Below, one piece after another: positions 28,006 through 37,727 of a stretch of 64,000 bases of DNA. The notes beneath the pieces are model-generated. The model was given only the letters and a program-made list of their open reading frames with translations. It did no database searches and had not been told where the DNA came from. Origin of the DNA: Deltaproteobacteria bacterium (GTDB lineage: Bacteria; Acidobacteriota; Thermoanaerobaculia; Multivoradales; JAHZIX01); the NCBI GenBank assembly GCA_022601195.1, contig JAHZIX010000025.1, positions 62,001-126,000 on the forward strand, given 5' to 3'. Within the stretch, counting starts at the first letter, position 1. Each line of letters opens with the position of its first letter. The translations under genes were made by a program, and so were the position numbers.

Positions 28006-28423
28006 CTTCGAGGCGTCCGAGGACCTCTTCCACCTGGCGGGTGCCGACGCTCGTATCTAGCAATTCCAAGGGCACTTGCCCGCCGAGGGAGCGATTTGAG
28101 CGCTGCAACCACCGGGACGCTTTTGCGGAGCTTCCCAGAACTTCGACGGCGCGAGCAGCCACCGAGGCAAGCCTGACCAGCCGGTCGGACTCATCCGGTC
28201 GCAGCAGCCGTTCAGCCTTACGCCGAGTCAGTGTCCTGGGAGGTAAATGAAGGGCTTCACTGACTTCTTCCCGTCCCAGGTCGAATTTGACCATGAGGGC
28301 TTCCAAAGCGGAGAAAGGTAGGCCATGACGGATCTGCTCCCGGAGCTCCTCGAGACTGCAACTCGAGGTAGGCATGACCGCTGTGCCCCCTAGGGCTTCA
28401 TAGATGCTGGCTGTTTGGGTCAT
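27989..28423 (-). CDS. Xre/MbcA/ParS-type antitoxin
   Basis: 144 residues from the ATG at 28423, which has GAGGAGG 5 nt upstream; a longer frame to 28546 has no ribosome-binding site and runs into the operator. The N-terminal half holds the Xre-like helix-turn-helix region (FSALEALMVKFDLGREEVSEALHLP). The C-terminal half is the toxin-binding MbcA/ParS domain (ESDRLVRLASVAARAVEVLGSSAKASRWLQRSNRSLGG). It should neutralise the RES toxin and repress the shared promoter. Confidence 0.9.
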   Translation of the reverse strand: MTQTASIYEALGGTAVMPTSSCSLEELREQIRHGLPFSALEALMVKFDLGREEVSEALHLPPRTLTRRKAERLLRPDESDRLVRLASVAARAVEVLGSSAKASRWLQRSNRSLGGQVPLELLDTSVGTRQVEEVLGRLEDGVYS

Positions 28424-28497
28424 GTCGCCTCCTCGCCGGCTGTCCTCTGTCCTGCCACCTGATTCCGTCTCCTGATACCGACATCTGCCCCAGGCCT

Positions 28498-28558
28498 CGA
28501 CCGCCACCTGGCCTAGATCATACCGCCAAATGGCCCAGGTCGACAAGGTATACCGCCA
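28498..28558 (-). promoter_or_regulatory. Promoter and operator repeats of the RES/Xre pair
   Basis: On the minus strand TTGTCG (28546-28541) and TATGAT (28522-28517) are 18 bp apart, a good sigma-70-like promoter. Two exact copies of ATACCGCCA (28520-28528 and 28550-28558, plus-strand reading) are 30 bp apart; one overlaps the -10 box and one lies just upstream of the -35 box. A third, partial copy (ACCGCCA) is at 28500-28506. This arrangement fits autorepression by the toxin-antitoxin complex. Confidence 0.65.
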
Positions 28559-28635
28559 GACGAAGGGAGCTCGAAGTAGGACACGATCCGCTGGAGGCCG
28601 TCCGGAAGGGGATATCGGCCCCTTATTAGGGCTAG

Positions 28636-29994
28636 CTAGCCTCCTACGCTGGCGGTCCAGGCGGAGACATCACCGCTCTCGAAACCATCGGAGAAGATAG
28701 CCTGCCCCGTCACGGGAGGAAGGTCCGGACCGGTGACGACACCGAGAGGCGAGTAGCCAGAGTAGCCCGGGAAGATGGTGGCCAGGTTCGGATTGCACAT
28801 GCGGCGAATGAGAATCTCGCTGAGCACCTGTCGGTAATCCGTAGAGGCATCCAAGTCGACGCCATCGAACAGTTGACCAGGATCCAAACCCGGCCAGGCT
28901 CCATGGATGCCTCCAACGGTATTGCCTCCGAGAACCATCATGACGTTGCCATGGCCGTGGTCGGTGCCGGTATCTGCATTCTCCCCCAGACGGCGACCAA
29001 ATTCGCTCTGCACAACTACTGTCAACCGACTGGCGTAGTCACTGGCTCCGCTGCCATCGAGGTCCGTGTAGAAAGCTGCCAAACCTCGCGAAAGCTCGTC
29101 CACCAGCGTGGCGAAAAAGCCGCCCGATCCAGCTCCTTGGCCATTGTGGGTATCCCATCCGCCAAGGTCCAAAGTGGCGACGCTGAGGCCCAACTCGAGC
29201 TTGATCATCTGAGCGATCACCTGGAGGTGCTCCCCGAAGGAGGTCTCCGGATAAACCGCTCCGTTACCGGGTTCGTAGTCATCCGTTACGTTCAGCTCGA
29301 TGACATCCAGAGAGTTGAGGGACTGAAGTCCGGAATTGTGGAGCCAGCTGCCACCGCCAGAATAGAGCTTGCGCAGCGCCGTGCGCTGGGCCGACCGCCA
29401 CTGGTAGGGACCAATCTGAAGGTTGTAGTTGTCTGGGCTGTTCATGTTGAGGGTCTCGAAGTTCCCCAGCAGGGAGGTGGTCTGAAGGTCGCCCACGGAA
29501 AGGGATGGAACGATGACCTCCTGAGGCAGATTCGATGCCGTGGCCAGATATCGAGCCAACCAGCCGGTAGGAGTGCTCCGTAGCCCCGGGGTTCCTAACT
29601 CGATGTATTGCATGGCATCGAAGTGGCTGCGATTGGCTTCCGTCTGCCCCACCGCTTGAACCAGGGAAAGATGCCCGCTCTGATAGAGATCGAACAAAGG
29701 CGCTGCCGAAGGGTGAAGACCGAAGTCCGAGGTACCCAATTGAAGAGCCGAGCCAGGACCTGAGGTCGGCACTCGCAGAGTCGGTCGAGCGGCTTCGTAG
29801 AAGCCCCGATCGGTCCCTCCCAAGGGAGGCATGAAATTCAGCCCGTCCATGCCACCCCGCAGGAATAAAACGACCAGAATTTCCTCGTTGCCGTTGGGAT
29901 CGGCAAAAGCGACCGTATTGAACCGTGATCCAGCCATTGCAGCGATACCCGCACAGCAGCCTGCAACAAATCCCCGCCTCGTGATCTCGCCCAT
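28636..29994 (-). CDS. Tat-exported DUF1501 protein with C-terminal tag
   Basis: 452 residues. The start at 29994 is favoured by GGGAGG upstream and by the twin-arginine signal that follows (ITRRGFVAGCCAGIAAMAG). DUF1501 features include ILVVLFLRGGMDGLNFMPP near the start, LDLGGWDTH and LTVVVQSEFGRRLGENADTGTDHGHGN, where His and Asp residues suggest a sulfatase/alkaline-phosphatase-like metal site. The C-terminus carries the tag IFSDGFESGDVSAWTASVGG. It is downstream of the DUF1800 gene, a common pairing of unknown function, on the same strand with a 169-bp gap. Confidence 0.9.
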   Translation of the reverse strand: MGEITRRGFVAGCCAGIAAMAGSRFNTVAFADPNGNEEILVVLFLRGGMDGLNFMPPLGGTDRGFYEAARPTLRVPTSGPGSALQLGTSDFGLHPSAAPLFDLYQSGHLSLVQAVGQTEANRSHFDAMQYIELGTPGLRSTPTGWLARYLATASNLPQEVIVPSLSVGDLQTTSLLGNFETLNMNSPDNYNLQIGPYQWRSAQRTALRKLYSGGGSWLHNSGLQSLNSLDVIELNVTDDYEPGNGAVYPETSFGEHLQVIAQMIKLELGLSVATLDLGGWDTHNGQGAGSGGFFATLVDELSRGLAAFYTDLDGSGASDYASRLTVVVQSEFGRRLGENADTGTDHGHGNVMMVLGGNTVGGIHGAWPGLDPGQLFDGVDLDASTDYRQVLSEILIRRMCNPNLATIFPGYSGYSPLGVVTGPDLPPVTGQAIFSDGFESGDVSAWTASVGG

Positions 29995-30163
29995 AACTAG
30001 TGACCTCCCTCTCTGTGCAGCACTCTCGTCGCCTCGCACCTCACCGAATCTTCGAACGGTTCCTTTGCAGCCTGCCCCCCGGAAGCTCGGACCTCCAGAA
30101 TCATGGCCCTACCGACGAGGGCAGCTCCAAGGAAGCCCGGGGTCGGCCTGGTCTCCCCAACCT

Positions 30164-31918
30164 TCATCGCCACAGAAACTCTGGCGACATGAAGATCAAC
30201 CCCACCAAAGCCCTCAATCGAGTTTGAATGGCCTCGTCGGAATCCAACGGCAGATCTAGATCCGGAAGGAATCCCTGAGCCATGAACTCCACCAGCTCCG
30301 TTCGATCCGAAGGCTCGAGCGGCCGGCCGAGAACACGGTCCGTCCAGAAGTCCACCAGAGCATTGGCCGATCGAACCCCTGGTGGCGTCTGGCCGAGAAT
30401 ATCCAGCAGATAGACATCGCTGTCGTCTCGATTGTCGACGAACCAATTGCAGATTCGCCAGCTCATGACCCGCGGCGTCGTACTCTGCCAGGCGGTCTTG
30501 AAATCCGGATAGCCGTTGGGCGGCTTCCAATCGAATAGCTCATGGCCGGTTTGGGAATAGAGCCACATGAGGGTGCCCGTTTCCGAATCGTCCAGACGAA
30601 AGCTGAAATTACCCTCGGCAGCCCGTAGAGCACTGGTCACGACCTCGAAGGGCCGCTTGATCTTGTCTCCCCAGGTCGAGCGGAATTCCGGCGCCAAAAG
30701 AATGTGCTCCACCACCTGCTTCAGCTGTTCCGGGTGATCTTTCTGGGCGGTGAACAAGGCCGCTGCGCTGGCCACGAGACCGTCCGGTGGCGAATCCCCC
30801 AGCAATCTGCGGCACAGCTTGCGGGCAATGAACCGCCCGGTCCCCGGGTGGGAAGCCAGGGCATCGAGAAGATCGAGGCCGTCCTGCATCGCCGCCTGAT
30901 TGGCTGGAAGGTCCTGCCCGAGAAAGCTCTTCGCATCGTTGTCGTGCCAGGGTGCGTAGTAGAAGAACTCTCCCGTATTGCCGAAGTCGTCGTCCCAGGG
31001 GCGATTGCGAATCGTCCATCCGGTGAGAGCTCTGGTTGCGGCGAAGATGTCCTCATCCACAAAGCCGATGGGCACGCCTCCTTCCGTGGGGACCTCGTCC
31101 GCAGGGATGACTCCCAGATAGTTCTCCGCCCCCATGGTGTGCAATTCCATTAGCTCCCGGGCGTAGTTCTCGTTGGGCCCGTCGACGGAGTTTGCGTAGT
31201 TATCCAAGTAGAGCAACATCTGCGGGCTAGTGGCATTGGCGACCAACATGTCGCGAAAATTACCCAGCAAGTGAGCTCGAATCACGTCCCGGTCGTAGTG
31301 CATCCAAATCGGCGCAATGGAGAACTCGTGTCCGTAGATGCTGAAGTGGTTGTGCCAGAACTCCGCCAGCACTTCGACCAGCTGCTTTCTGCTGAAGATC
31401 GCCCGGAGAAAAGTGAGACTCTCCGTTTCGTGAAGGGGCCTGACTCTCTCTTCGTAGGGAGGGTCCGCTACCACGTGATCCTGCCACAGCTGCACCAGAG
31501 TCTTGTTGGTGGTGGTGAACCCACCGGCCGCGACCCGAGCGTCGAGAGCACTGTCATCGATGCTGTCCGGATCGAGTTGCTGGGCGACGTAAGCCGCCAT
31601 GCGCTGGCCATCGCTGCCCCCGAGGGCATTGAAAGCGGCGACATCCCCAGGCCGCGGCCCAAAACCCATGCGATTGAGGGCGACTACGGCTGCCGATGGG
31701 GCCGGAGGTGCTCCGTTCTCCGTCCCCCCGCTGCCTGAGCCGTGGTGAAAGGGATTGCGGGGAGACCGCATAGCGGGGACCGGACCGTCTGTGGAAGCTC
31801 CAATGTTGGGGCTAAGGCCAGCAGCCGTTCCCACTCCCACCGCCGCTGCACGGCTAGCCCGGCGTAAAAACGCTCGCCGGTCCGCTTCCATTCCTCGTCT
31901 ATCCAGGGGTTGCGACAT
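30164..31918 (-). CDS. Tat-exported DUF1800 protein
   Basis: 584 residues from the ATG at 31918 (GGGAGGAG upstream), starting with a Tat-like signal (DRRAFLRRASRAAAVGVGT). DUF1800 landmarks are present: ALNRMGFGPRPGDV, FWHNHFSI, YLDNYANSVDGPNENYARELMELHTMG, ALTGWTI and FIARKLCRRLLGD. This family is found next to DUF1501 proteins in many Acidobacteriota, Planctomycetes and Proteobacteria; its function is not known. It lies divergent from a dihaem HzsA-related gene. Confidence 0.92.
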   Translation of the reverse strand: MSQPLDRRGMEADRRAFLRRASRAAAVGVGTAAGLSPNIGASTDGPVPAMRSPRNPFHHGSGSGGTENGAPPAPSAAVVALNRMGFGPRPGDVAAFNALGGSDGQRMAAYVAQQLDPDSIDDSALDARVAAGGFTTTNKTLVQLWQDHVVADPPYEERVRPLHETESLTFLRAIFSRKQLVEVLAEFWHNHFSIYGHEFSIAPIWMHYDRDVIRAHLLGNFRDMLVANATSPQMLLYLDNYANSVDGPNENYARELMELHTMGAENYLGVIPADEVPTEGGVPIGFVDEDIFAATRALTGWTIRNRPWDDDFGNTGEFFYYAPWHDNDAKSFLGQDLPANQAAMQDGLDLLDALASHPGTGRFIARKLCRRLLGDSPPDGLVASAAALFTAQKDHPEQLKQVVEHILLAPEFRSTWGDKIKRPFEVVTSALRAAEGNFSFRLDDSETGTLMWLYSQTGHELFDWKPPNGYPDFKTAWQSTTPRVMSWRICNWFVDNRDDSDVYLLDILGQTPPGVRSANALVDFWTDRVLGRPLEPSDRTELVEFMAQGFLPDLDLPLDSDEAIQTRLRALVGLIFMSPEFLWR

Positions 31919-32302
31919 GAAACTTCTCCTCCCTCGCCGGATGCTTCGCATGACAAGACTTCCCGAGGCCCCTCCACGGAGGGCTTACGCGAGACTGGAT
32001 ACCCGAACCGGATCTCCGGCGGATCTTATAGCCTTGTCTAAATGTGCGCAACTGTCTTGTTTCAAGGGGGGACTTCATCGTATCATCCCTTCAAGCTCCC
32101 CCGATCAAGATTTTGAGGTCCTGTTGGAAGACCTGTTTGAAGCCTCGTTCCGAGGCGACAACTCGAGGCTTCAGTGGAACTCGGAAGAGGCACCGCCTCC
32201 GCAACCTCACCGGCCTTCCTGCCGTGGTTCTCTACCACCAAGAAGCCCGGCTGCGAATCTTGAGGATGCAGGATGGATAGGACCACGTTAGAGGAGAGCC
32301 AG
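31919..32302. other. Intergenic region between divergent genes
   Basis: A 384-bp region between the DUF1800 gene and the HzsA-related gene; it should contain both promoters. The short frames here have no start signals. GAGGAGAG at 32291-32298 is the ribosome-binding site of the next gene. Confidence 0.4.
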
Positions 32303-35300
32303 ATGAAGAATGGATCGCGGAGACCCCGGCTCAAGACTTCAGCGCCGATTCATCGAGTCGGGATGGCCATGTTCTGCGCCTTGGCGGTTTTTGCTGCTGA
32401 GGCCGGCTCCCCCATCGTCGACTACGACATCGCCTATGTTCGCCAAGCTCGCCTCGGAGACAACGCCAATACCCTCTGGCCGGAGATTTTCCACCCTGCC
32501 CGACTGGAGATGGGAGCCGACCTCATGCTGCTCCACCCGGATGGCAGTGAAGAGGTCTTGGTCGATTGCCAGACCTGCTCGGTCACAGATCCCTACGTCT
32601 CCTTCGACGGTGCCTGGATCTACTACTCCCTTTTCTACGACCTACGTCCGGAGCGGCTCAACTCCCAACGGGGCGACCTTCCCCTGGATGGCGCCGACAT
32701 CTTCCGCATCCACGTGCAGAATCGGCAAGTGGAACAGCTGACTTTCGGTGAGTTCACTCCCAACACCGGAGCCGGTCATTGGGACGAAACGAACCCAGTC
32801 GATCCGCCCTCGGAGTTCAATCGCTTGGGTTATGGCATTCTGAATCTGGGCCCTTGCCCAGTTCCCGGAGGCAAGATTGCTTTCACCAGCAATCGCAATG
32901 GCTTCGACCCTCCCAAGGGCTTCACCAATCCAACCCTCCAGCTCTACGTCATGGACGAAGACGGCTCCAACATCACCCCCATTGCCCCCATGAGCATCAA
33001 CAGCGCCCTTCATCCCACCATCCTGAAGGACGGCCGGCTGATGTTCTCCAGCTACGAAAGTCAGGGACTGCGGGATCGCCGCCTGTGGGGTATCTGGTCC
33101 ATCTACCCGGACGGGCGAGAATGGGCGCCGGTGGTCAGCGCCTTCAGAGCTCCCCAGGCCTTTCACTTCATGACCCAACTTTCCGGCGAAGATCTGATTA
33201 CCGTCGACTACTACAACCTCAACAACAACGGCTTTGGCGCCTTGTACCGCTTTCCTGTACGGCCGCCCTCGGGAACTCCCCCTTTCCATAGCGCTTTCTT
33301 GGAAGACAATCCCTTCATCGACCAAACCGTTGGCCAGGGATTTCCCTTCCCCTTCCGCATGCCCTTCACGCCCTGGGGCATGTATTCCATCACCCCTTTC
33401 ACTCATGGCTCCGACGAGGCCGCCCCCATCGGCACCGACGGCCAAACGCGGGTGGGGAAGTTCACTCACCCCTCCGCTGCTCCTGCGGGAGATCTACTGG
33501 CGGTGTGGACTCCCGGGCCCGCCAACGACCTCAATCGGCCGACTCCCCTCCCCTACTACGATGGAGGCCTTTATCTGGTGCCCGGGGGCGACGTGGTGAA
33601 TGGACCTGGGGACTTGGTGGAGCTGAAAAACGATCCGGCCTACAACGAAGCCTGGCCCCGTGCGGTGGTGCCCTACAACGCCATTCATGGGGTTGTCGAA
33701 CCGACTGAGATCCCCTGGCTACCCAACGACGGCAGCCTGCATCCGGAGCTCCCACCGGGAACGCCCTTCGGCCTGGTGGGTTCGAGTAGTTTGTACAAGA
33801 GGGAGAGCCTGCCGCACAGCGGTTCGCCCGAGTACGACGGTCTGGACGTCTTCAATACCTCTCAAAACGGTCAGAGCTCCAACTGGGGCAGCCAGGGATC
33901 CGACGCAGGGAAATACGCTAACAGTGATATCTGGGCAGTCCGCGTCGTCGCCTTGGAGCCCAATACCCACCGAAGCTACGGGCCCAACCTGGGCAGCCAC
34001 TTCTTCAACCATGCCAACGAACGGCACCGCATCTTGGGGGAGGTTCCGGTACGGAAATTCGATGCCCAAGGCGATCCGATTCTCGATGCCGAAGGCAATC
34101 CGGATACCAGCTTCCTGGTCAAACTACCCGCGGACACCCCCTTTACCTTTCAGACCCTGGACCGCAACGGCATGGTGCTCAACATGGCTCAGACTTGGCA
34201 CCAGGTGCGCCCCGGGGAGGTGAGAACGAACTGCGGTGGCTGCCATGCTCACAGCCAGGAGCCGCTAGAATTCTCCTCCACTGCCGCCGGCCAGTCCGAT
34301 TTCCCGGTCACTGACCTGAGCACAGTCACCCCACTGATCAGCCATGACTCTTCCGGCCAGCCCATCCTCGATACGCAGCCCGTCGGTGTCGTCGATGTGG
34401 AATTTCTGAGCCATATTCGCCCCATCCTGCAAGCCAAATGCATCGCTTGCCATACCTCCTCGGCCCCCACGCCACCGGGGAATTTGGTGCTCGATGATCT
34501 GACTCTCTATGGCGGTCTTCCAGGGGACTACAAACGTTTGGCGGACGACCAGGACGCGGATTGGGGCTATCCGCCGGTGATCACCTTTGGCCCGGTGTGG
34601 CGACAGACCAACGCCAGCCGATACATCCGCAAATTTCAAAGCCGCCGGAGCATGCTCATCTGGAAGCTCTTCGGGCAACGGCTCGATGGCTGGACCAACG
34701 CTGATCACCCCACGGAATCGGTCCCGGGAGACCCCAGCACCTTGCCTGCCGGGGCAAACCGCAACCTGGCAGACCTCGACTACACCGGCAGCGTCATGCC
34801 CCCACCCGGAAATAGCGAGGGAATTCCACCCCTGACCACGGAAGAAAAATTCCTCTTTGCTCGTTGGATCGATCTAGGCTGCCCCATCGACACGGGAACG
34901 GGTGACAACAGACCTTTCGGTTGGTACTTAGACGACCTTAAGCCCACCCTTTCGGTCAGCGCACCGCGGCCGGGCTTCAATGAGAGTGGTGTGACAGAGA
35001 TCCTCTTCGGCGCTGCCGACGCCAACTCCGGCCTCGACCTGGAAAGCTTCTCCCTAACCTCCGACTTCTCTGTCGCCGGGCGATCGCCAGGAGCCGAGCT
35101 CTTCGACCTCGCCCAGCCTCAAGCCCCAGGAGTGTGGTCTATCCCCTTGGCCCAGCCTCTCCCCGCTCTCACCGCGGCTCGATTGTTCGCACAAGTGGCG
35201 GACTCCCAGGGCAACATCACCCGAATCGACCTCTCCTTCAGCACCCTCGATCCGGCCGTCTTCAGCGACGGATTCGAGACCGGCGACCTCTCCCAGTGGA

Positions 35301-35323
35301 CCACCAGCGTAGGGGGTAGCTAA
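32303..35323 (+). CDS. HzsA-related multidomain protein with two c-type haem sites and C-terminal tag
   Basis: 1006 residues from the ATG at 32303 (GAGGAG upstream). A signal peptide (MAMFCALAVFAAEAGS) is followed by a beta-propeller region with PD40-like blades (GKIAFTSNRNGFDPPK, VMDEDGSNITPIAP, GRLMFSSYES) to about residue 480. Haem-attachment motifs CGGCH at about 644 and CIACH at about 713 follow. This order (propeller plus class I c-type cytochrome parts) matches HzsA-related proteins, named after the hydrazine synthase alpha subunit, but hydrazine chemistry should not be assumed. The last residues carry the tag VFSDGFETGDLSQWTTSVGGS. Probably a periplasmic or surface electron-transfer protein. 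Confidence 0.8.
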   Translation: MKNGSRRPRLKTSAPIHRVGMAMFCALAVFAAEAGSPIVDYDIAYVRQARLGDNANTLWPEIFHPARLEMGADLMLLHPDGSEEVLVDCQTCSVTDPYVSFDGAWIYYSLFYDLRPERLNSQRGDLPLDGADIFRIHVQNRQVEQLTFGEFTPNTGAGHWDETNPVDPPSEFNRLGYGILNLGPCPVPGGKIAFTSNRNGFDPPKGFTNPTLQLYVMDEDGSNITPIAPMSINSALHPTILKDGRLMFSSYESQGLRDRRLWGIWSIYPDGREWAPVVSAFRAPQAFHFMTQLSGEDLITVDYYNLNNNGFGALYRFPVRPPSGTPPFHSAFLEDNPFIDQTVGQGFPFPFRMPFTPWGMYSITPFTHGSDEAAPIGTDGQTRVGKFTHPSAAPAGDLLAVWTPGPANDLNRPTPLPYYDGGLYLVPGGDVVNGPGDLVELKNDPAYNEAWPRAVVPYNAIHGVVEPTEIPWLPNDGSLHPELPPGTPFGLVGSSSLYKRESLPHSGSPEYDGLDVFNTSQNGQSSNWGSQGSDAGKYANSDIWAVRVVALEPNTHRSYGPNLGSHFFNHANERHRILGEVPVRKFDAQGDPILDAEGNPDTSFLVKLPADTPFTFQTLDRNGMVLNMAQTWHQVRPGEVRTNCGGCHAHSQEPLEFSSTAAGQSDFPVTDLSTVTPLISHDSSGQPILDTQPVGVVDVEFLSHIRPILQAKCIACHTSSAPTPPGNLVLDDLTLYGGLPGDYKRLADDQDADWGYPPVITFGPVWRQTNASRYIRKFQSRRSMLIWKLFGQRLDGWTNADHPTESVPGDPSTLPAGANRNLADLDYTGSVMPPPGNSEGIPPLTTEEKFLFARWIDLGCPIDTGTGDNRPFGWYLDDLKPTLSVSAPRPGFNESGVTEILFGAADANSGLDLESFSLTSDFSVAGRSPGAELFDLAQPQAPGVWSIPLAQPLPALTAARLFAQVADSQGNITRIDLSFSTLDPAVFSDGFETGDLSQWTTSVGGS

Positions 35324-35404
35324 CGAACGCCGCCGGCCCACGAGCACCCGGCCGACAGGGCTGGTATTCCGTGATTCCCAAGGGCCCCAGGAAAATATCT
35401 CTCC

Positions 35405-36994
35405 CTAAGCCCCCGGGGCGCGGACGAGATACGGTTCCACCGCCACAAAACTAGCCTGCTTCTCTAGAAAAGTGGCTAGAGGCTTGATATGCGCTTCCGG
35501 ATTCTTCCACTCGCCAAAGAGATCCTCCAGGAGGTGGAGCTCGCCAACCAACTCCCCTTCCTTGTAGTGGCGAATCACTGGGTGGAGGAAAACGCTTCGA
35601 TCCGCGAACTTGGGGTCCGGGTAGCGAACGATGGAGAAAGGGTCGCCAGTAACTTTGCCGAATTCCAGAGTGATCTGGTAGAAGTCGTTGCAACCATCCA
35701 GGCGCCCTTCACCCAAGTAGTCCACCGGGACTTCCGGGTAGTAGCGATTCTCTTGGCCATCCGGTGTGACCTGAAGAACGTCGGCGAGGAACCCGAACTG
35801 CTGCCATAGGGCCGAGCTCAGGTTCAACCGCTGCACAATGGCATCTACCGCTCCATCCAAAGTGGGTTGGACCGGACTGCTAGGCCAAGCCTCTTGGTGA
35901 TATTTGCACGAGAAGATCCGCTCCATGGCCTGCATGTTGTAGCGGAAGCCGTGAATGAACCCGGAGGTCGTTTTCTTGTAGTCCCGGTATTGCATCAGAA
36001 CTCCGCCGATGTACATCCCAGGCACGTTGGTGCATTCCCACTCCGCGGTCTGCTTTGGAAACTTATCCTTGATGGCGAGCTCCGGCCGGGCATTGGGAGC
36101 GAAAATGGAATCATCGAATCGAAAACCGGTACAGCAGATGACCCGATCGTAGTGAATCTCTTCGGTTTCTGCCTGAGCGTGGTTATAGCTGACCGCGACG
36201 GAGTAGGTGCCGTCTTCCAGCTTATTGATCTCCCGTACCTCGCAATCCAGTACAGCGTTCTGGGACTTGAGTTGGTAGGTGTCCAGAAAATTGTTATTCA
36301 CCGCTCGCACATGACCTACGAAGTGAGTCTTCCAGGCAAAATTGAGCGGACTGGGACTGGCGACGTGAATCAACGCAGTGGTGGCAATGAGGTTGTCCGC
36401 GGTCTCGAATCCGGAATTCCCTTTCCCTAAGATGAGAACCTTCTGGTTGCGAAAATCCGCCGGATCGACAGAGACGTCGTTATAGGCCTCGGCGTGTTCG
36501 ATTCCTTTGATCTCCGGGAGAAAAGGCTTGAAAAGCCCCGTAGCAATGACGAGCTGTTGACAAGTAAAAACCTCACCGCTCTCCGACTCGAGAGTGAAGC
36601 CCTCCTGCCGATCGATCTTCTTGATGCGAGTCTTGCAGCGAATGGGGAGCTCATAGCGAGCGGCATAGTCGCGAAGGTAGCGCACCATGTGGGACGCGTC
36701 GGGGAAATACTCTTCACTGTAGTTCTTGAAGAGCAGCTCCGGGTCGTCACTGATGAGTGAGTTCCAGTCAAAGCGCAGATTGATCTCCGGGTCGTCATAA
36801 CCCGTATAACATTTATTGCTGGAGATGAGCATGCGGTGCCGAGGGTAAGTCTCCATGAAGGCACCGGCATAGTCTTCCGCCTCGAGAATGCAGAAATCGC
36901 GCCCCGACTTTTGCAAAAAATACCCGAGCTGGAGACCTGCTGGTCCAGCACCCAAAATAATGTATTCGAAATGATTGCCATCAACTGACTTCAT
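35405..36994 (-). CDS. FAD-dependent oxidoreductase, flavin-monooxygenase-like
   Basis: 529 residues. EYIILGAGPAGLQLGYFLQ (residues 9-27) is the FAD-binding GxGxxG motif, and KVLILGKGNSGFETADN (about 188-204) is the NADPH-binding motif. LVIATGLFKPFLPEI and RVICCTGFRFDDSIF are ATG/CTG-type motifs typical of flavoprotein monooxygenases and FOXRED2-like proteins. No signal peptide; cytoplasmic. The C-terminal 150 residues (YPEVPVDYLGEGRLDGCNDFYQI) are an extra part not found in small FMOs. GAGAAG lies upstream of the ATG. Stands alone; substrate unknown. Confidence 0.85.
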   Translation of the reverse strand: MKSVDGNHFEYIILGAGPAGLQLGYFLQKSGRDFCILEAEDYAGAFMETYPRHRMLISSNKCYTGYDDPEINLRFDWNSLISDDPELLFKNYSEEYFPDASHMVRYLRDYAARYELPIRCKTRIKKIDRQEGFTLESESGEVFTCQQLVIATGLFKPFLPEIKGIEHAEAYNDVSVDPADFRNQKVLILGKGNSGFETADNLIATTALIHVASPSPLNFAWKTHFVGHVRAVNNNFLDTYQLKSQNAVLDCEVREINKLEDGTYSVAVSYNHAQAETEEIHYDRVICCTGFRFDDSIFAPNARPELAIKDKFPKQTAEWECTNVPGMYIGGVLMQYRDYKKTTSGFIHGFRYNMQAMERIFSCKYHQEAWPSSPVQPTLDGAVDAIVQRLNLSSALWQQFGFLADVLQVTPDGQENRYYPEVPVDYLGEGRLDGCNDFYQITLEFGKVTGDPFSIVRYPDPKFADRSVFLHPVIRHYKEGELVGELHLLEDLFGEWKNPEAHIKPLATFLEKQASFVAVEPYLVRAPGA

Positions 36995-37727
36995 TGACTT
37001 CTTCTCCTAACGTTCCACTTCCTCACCGAGAACGTCTCAGAATCGAGTAAGTTGGAACTAACAAGAAAATTGCAGAGACTCTTTTGGGATTGTTTTGCAG
37101 ACGGCCACGGGTGACCGCGACTAGACAGGAAGCCATCCTGCAGAAAATATCGCCGACGAGCTAATGGTACGGGAAGGACGATCCGGCACCGGGAGGAGCA
37201 GGACGCCTGGGGAAGAAGGTGCGACTTCAGCGAAGAAGGTTCAGCCGTTACCGCGACCGCAAAAGAACATTGAAAATCATGCACAACAAAACAAAAGAAA
37301 ACATATCAATTAAACAATAGAAGAGTCTCAAGTCGGACTCTCTTATTCCTCTATTATCTTGACAACATAGAGGCGCCTCAGTACTCCTAGAATAACATAA
37401 GAATGGCATGTACCCGGCGGCCCGCCGCCCAGGAGCCGGTCTCGGACTGACGATTCGTGGCTGACAGAGCGTCCTGGAAAATCCCTCAAGGCGCTTTTGC
37501 CGGCAAACCTGATTGGGCTCATTGAAAGAGCGCGGCCTCAATGAAGGCTGAGCCGCTCGGCCCCATCGAAGCGAACGTCGGGATTCAGCTCGGGCCCCAG
37601 GGAGGCATCAAGGGCAGCATTCGAGATTTCCTAAGGGACAGCACCCCGGACCCAAATACCGCCGAGTCATCTAGTCCGGGCCACCGGAATGATCCGGTGT
37701 AGACTCCGCTCTCAACCGGGAGCTCAA
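36995..37727. other. Intergenic region with an AT-rich island
   Basis: About 730 bp between divergent genes. From 37255 to 37410 the sequence is markedly AT-rich compared with its surroundings and includes a hairpin AGAGTC/GACTCT (37322-37341) and a TTGACA-like box near 37360. No credible gene. TAGACT at 37699 may be the -10 box of the exporter gene. Confidence 0.4.

Noticed and set aside
28606..28624. Terminator after the DUF1501 gene
   Set aside because: AAGGGG/CCCCTT forms a 6-bp stem but no T tract follows on the minus strand.
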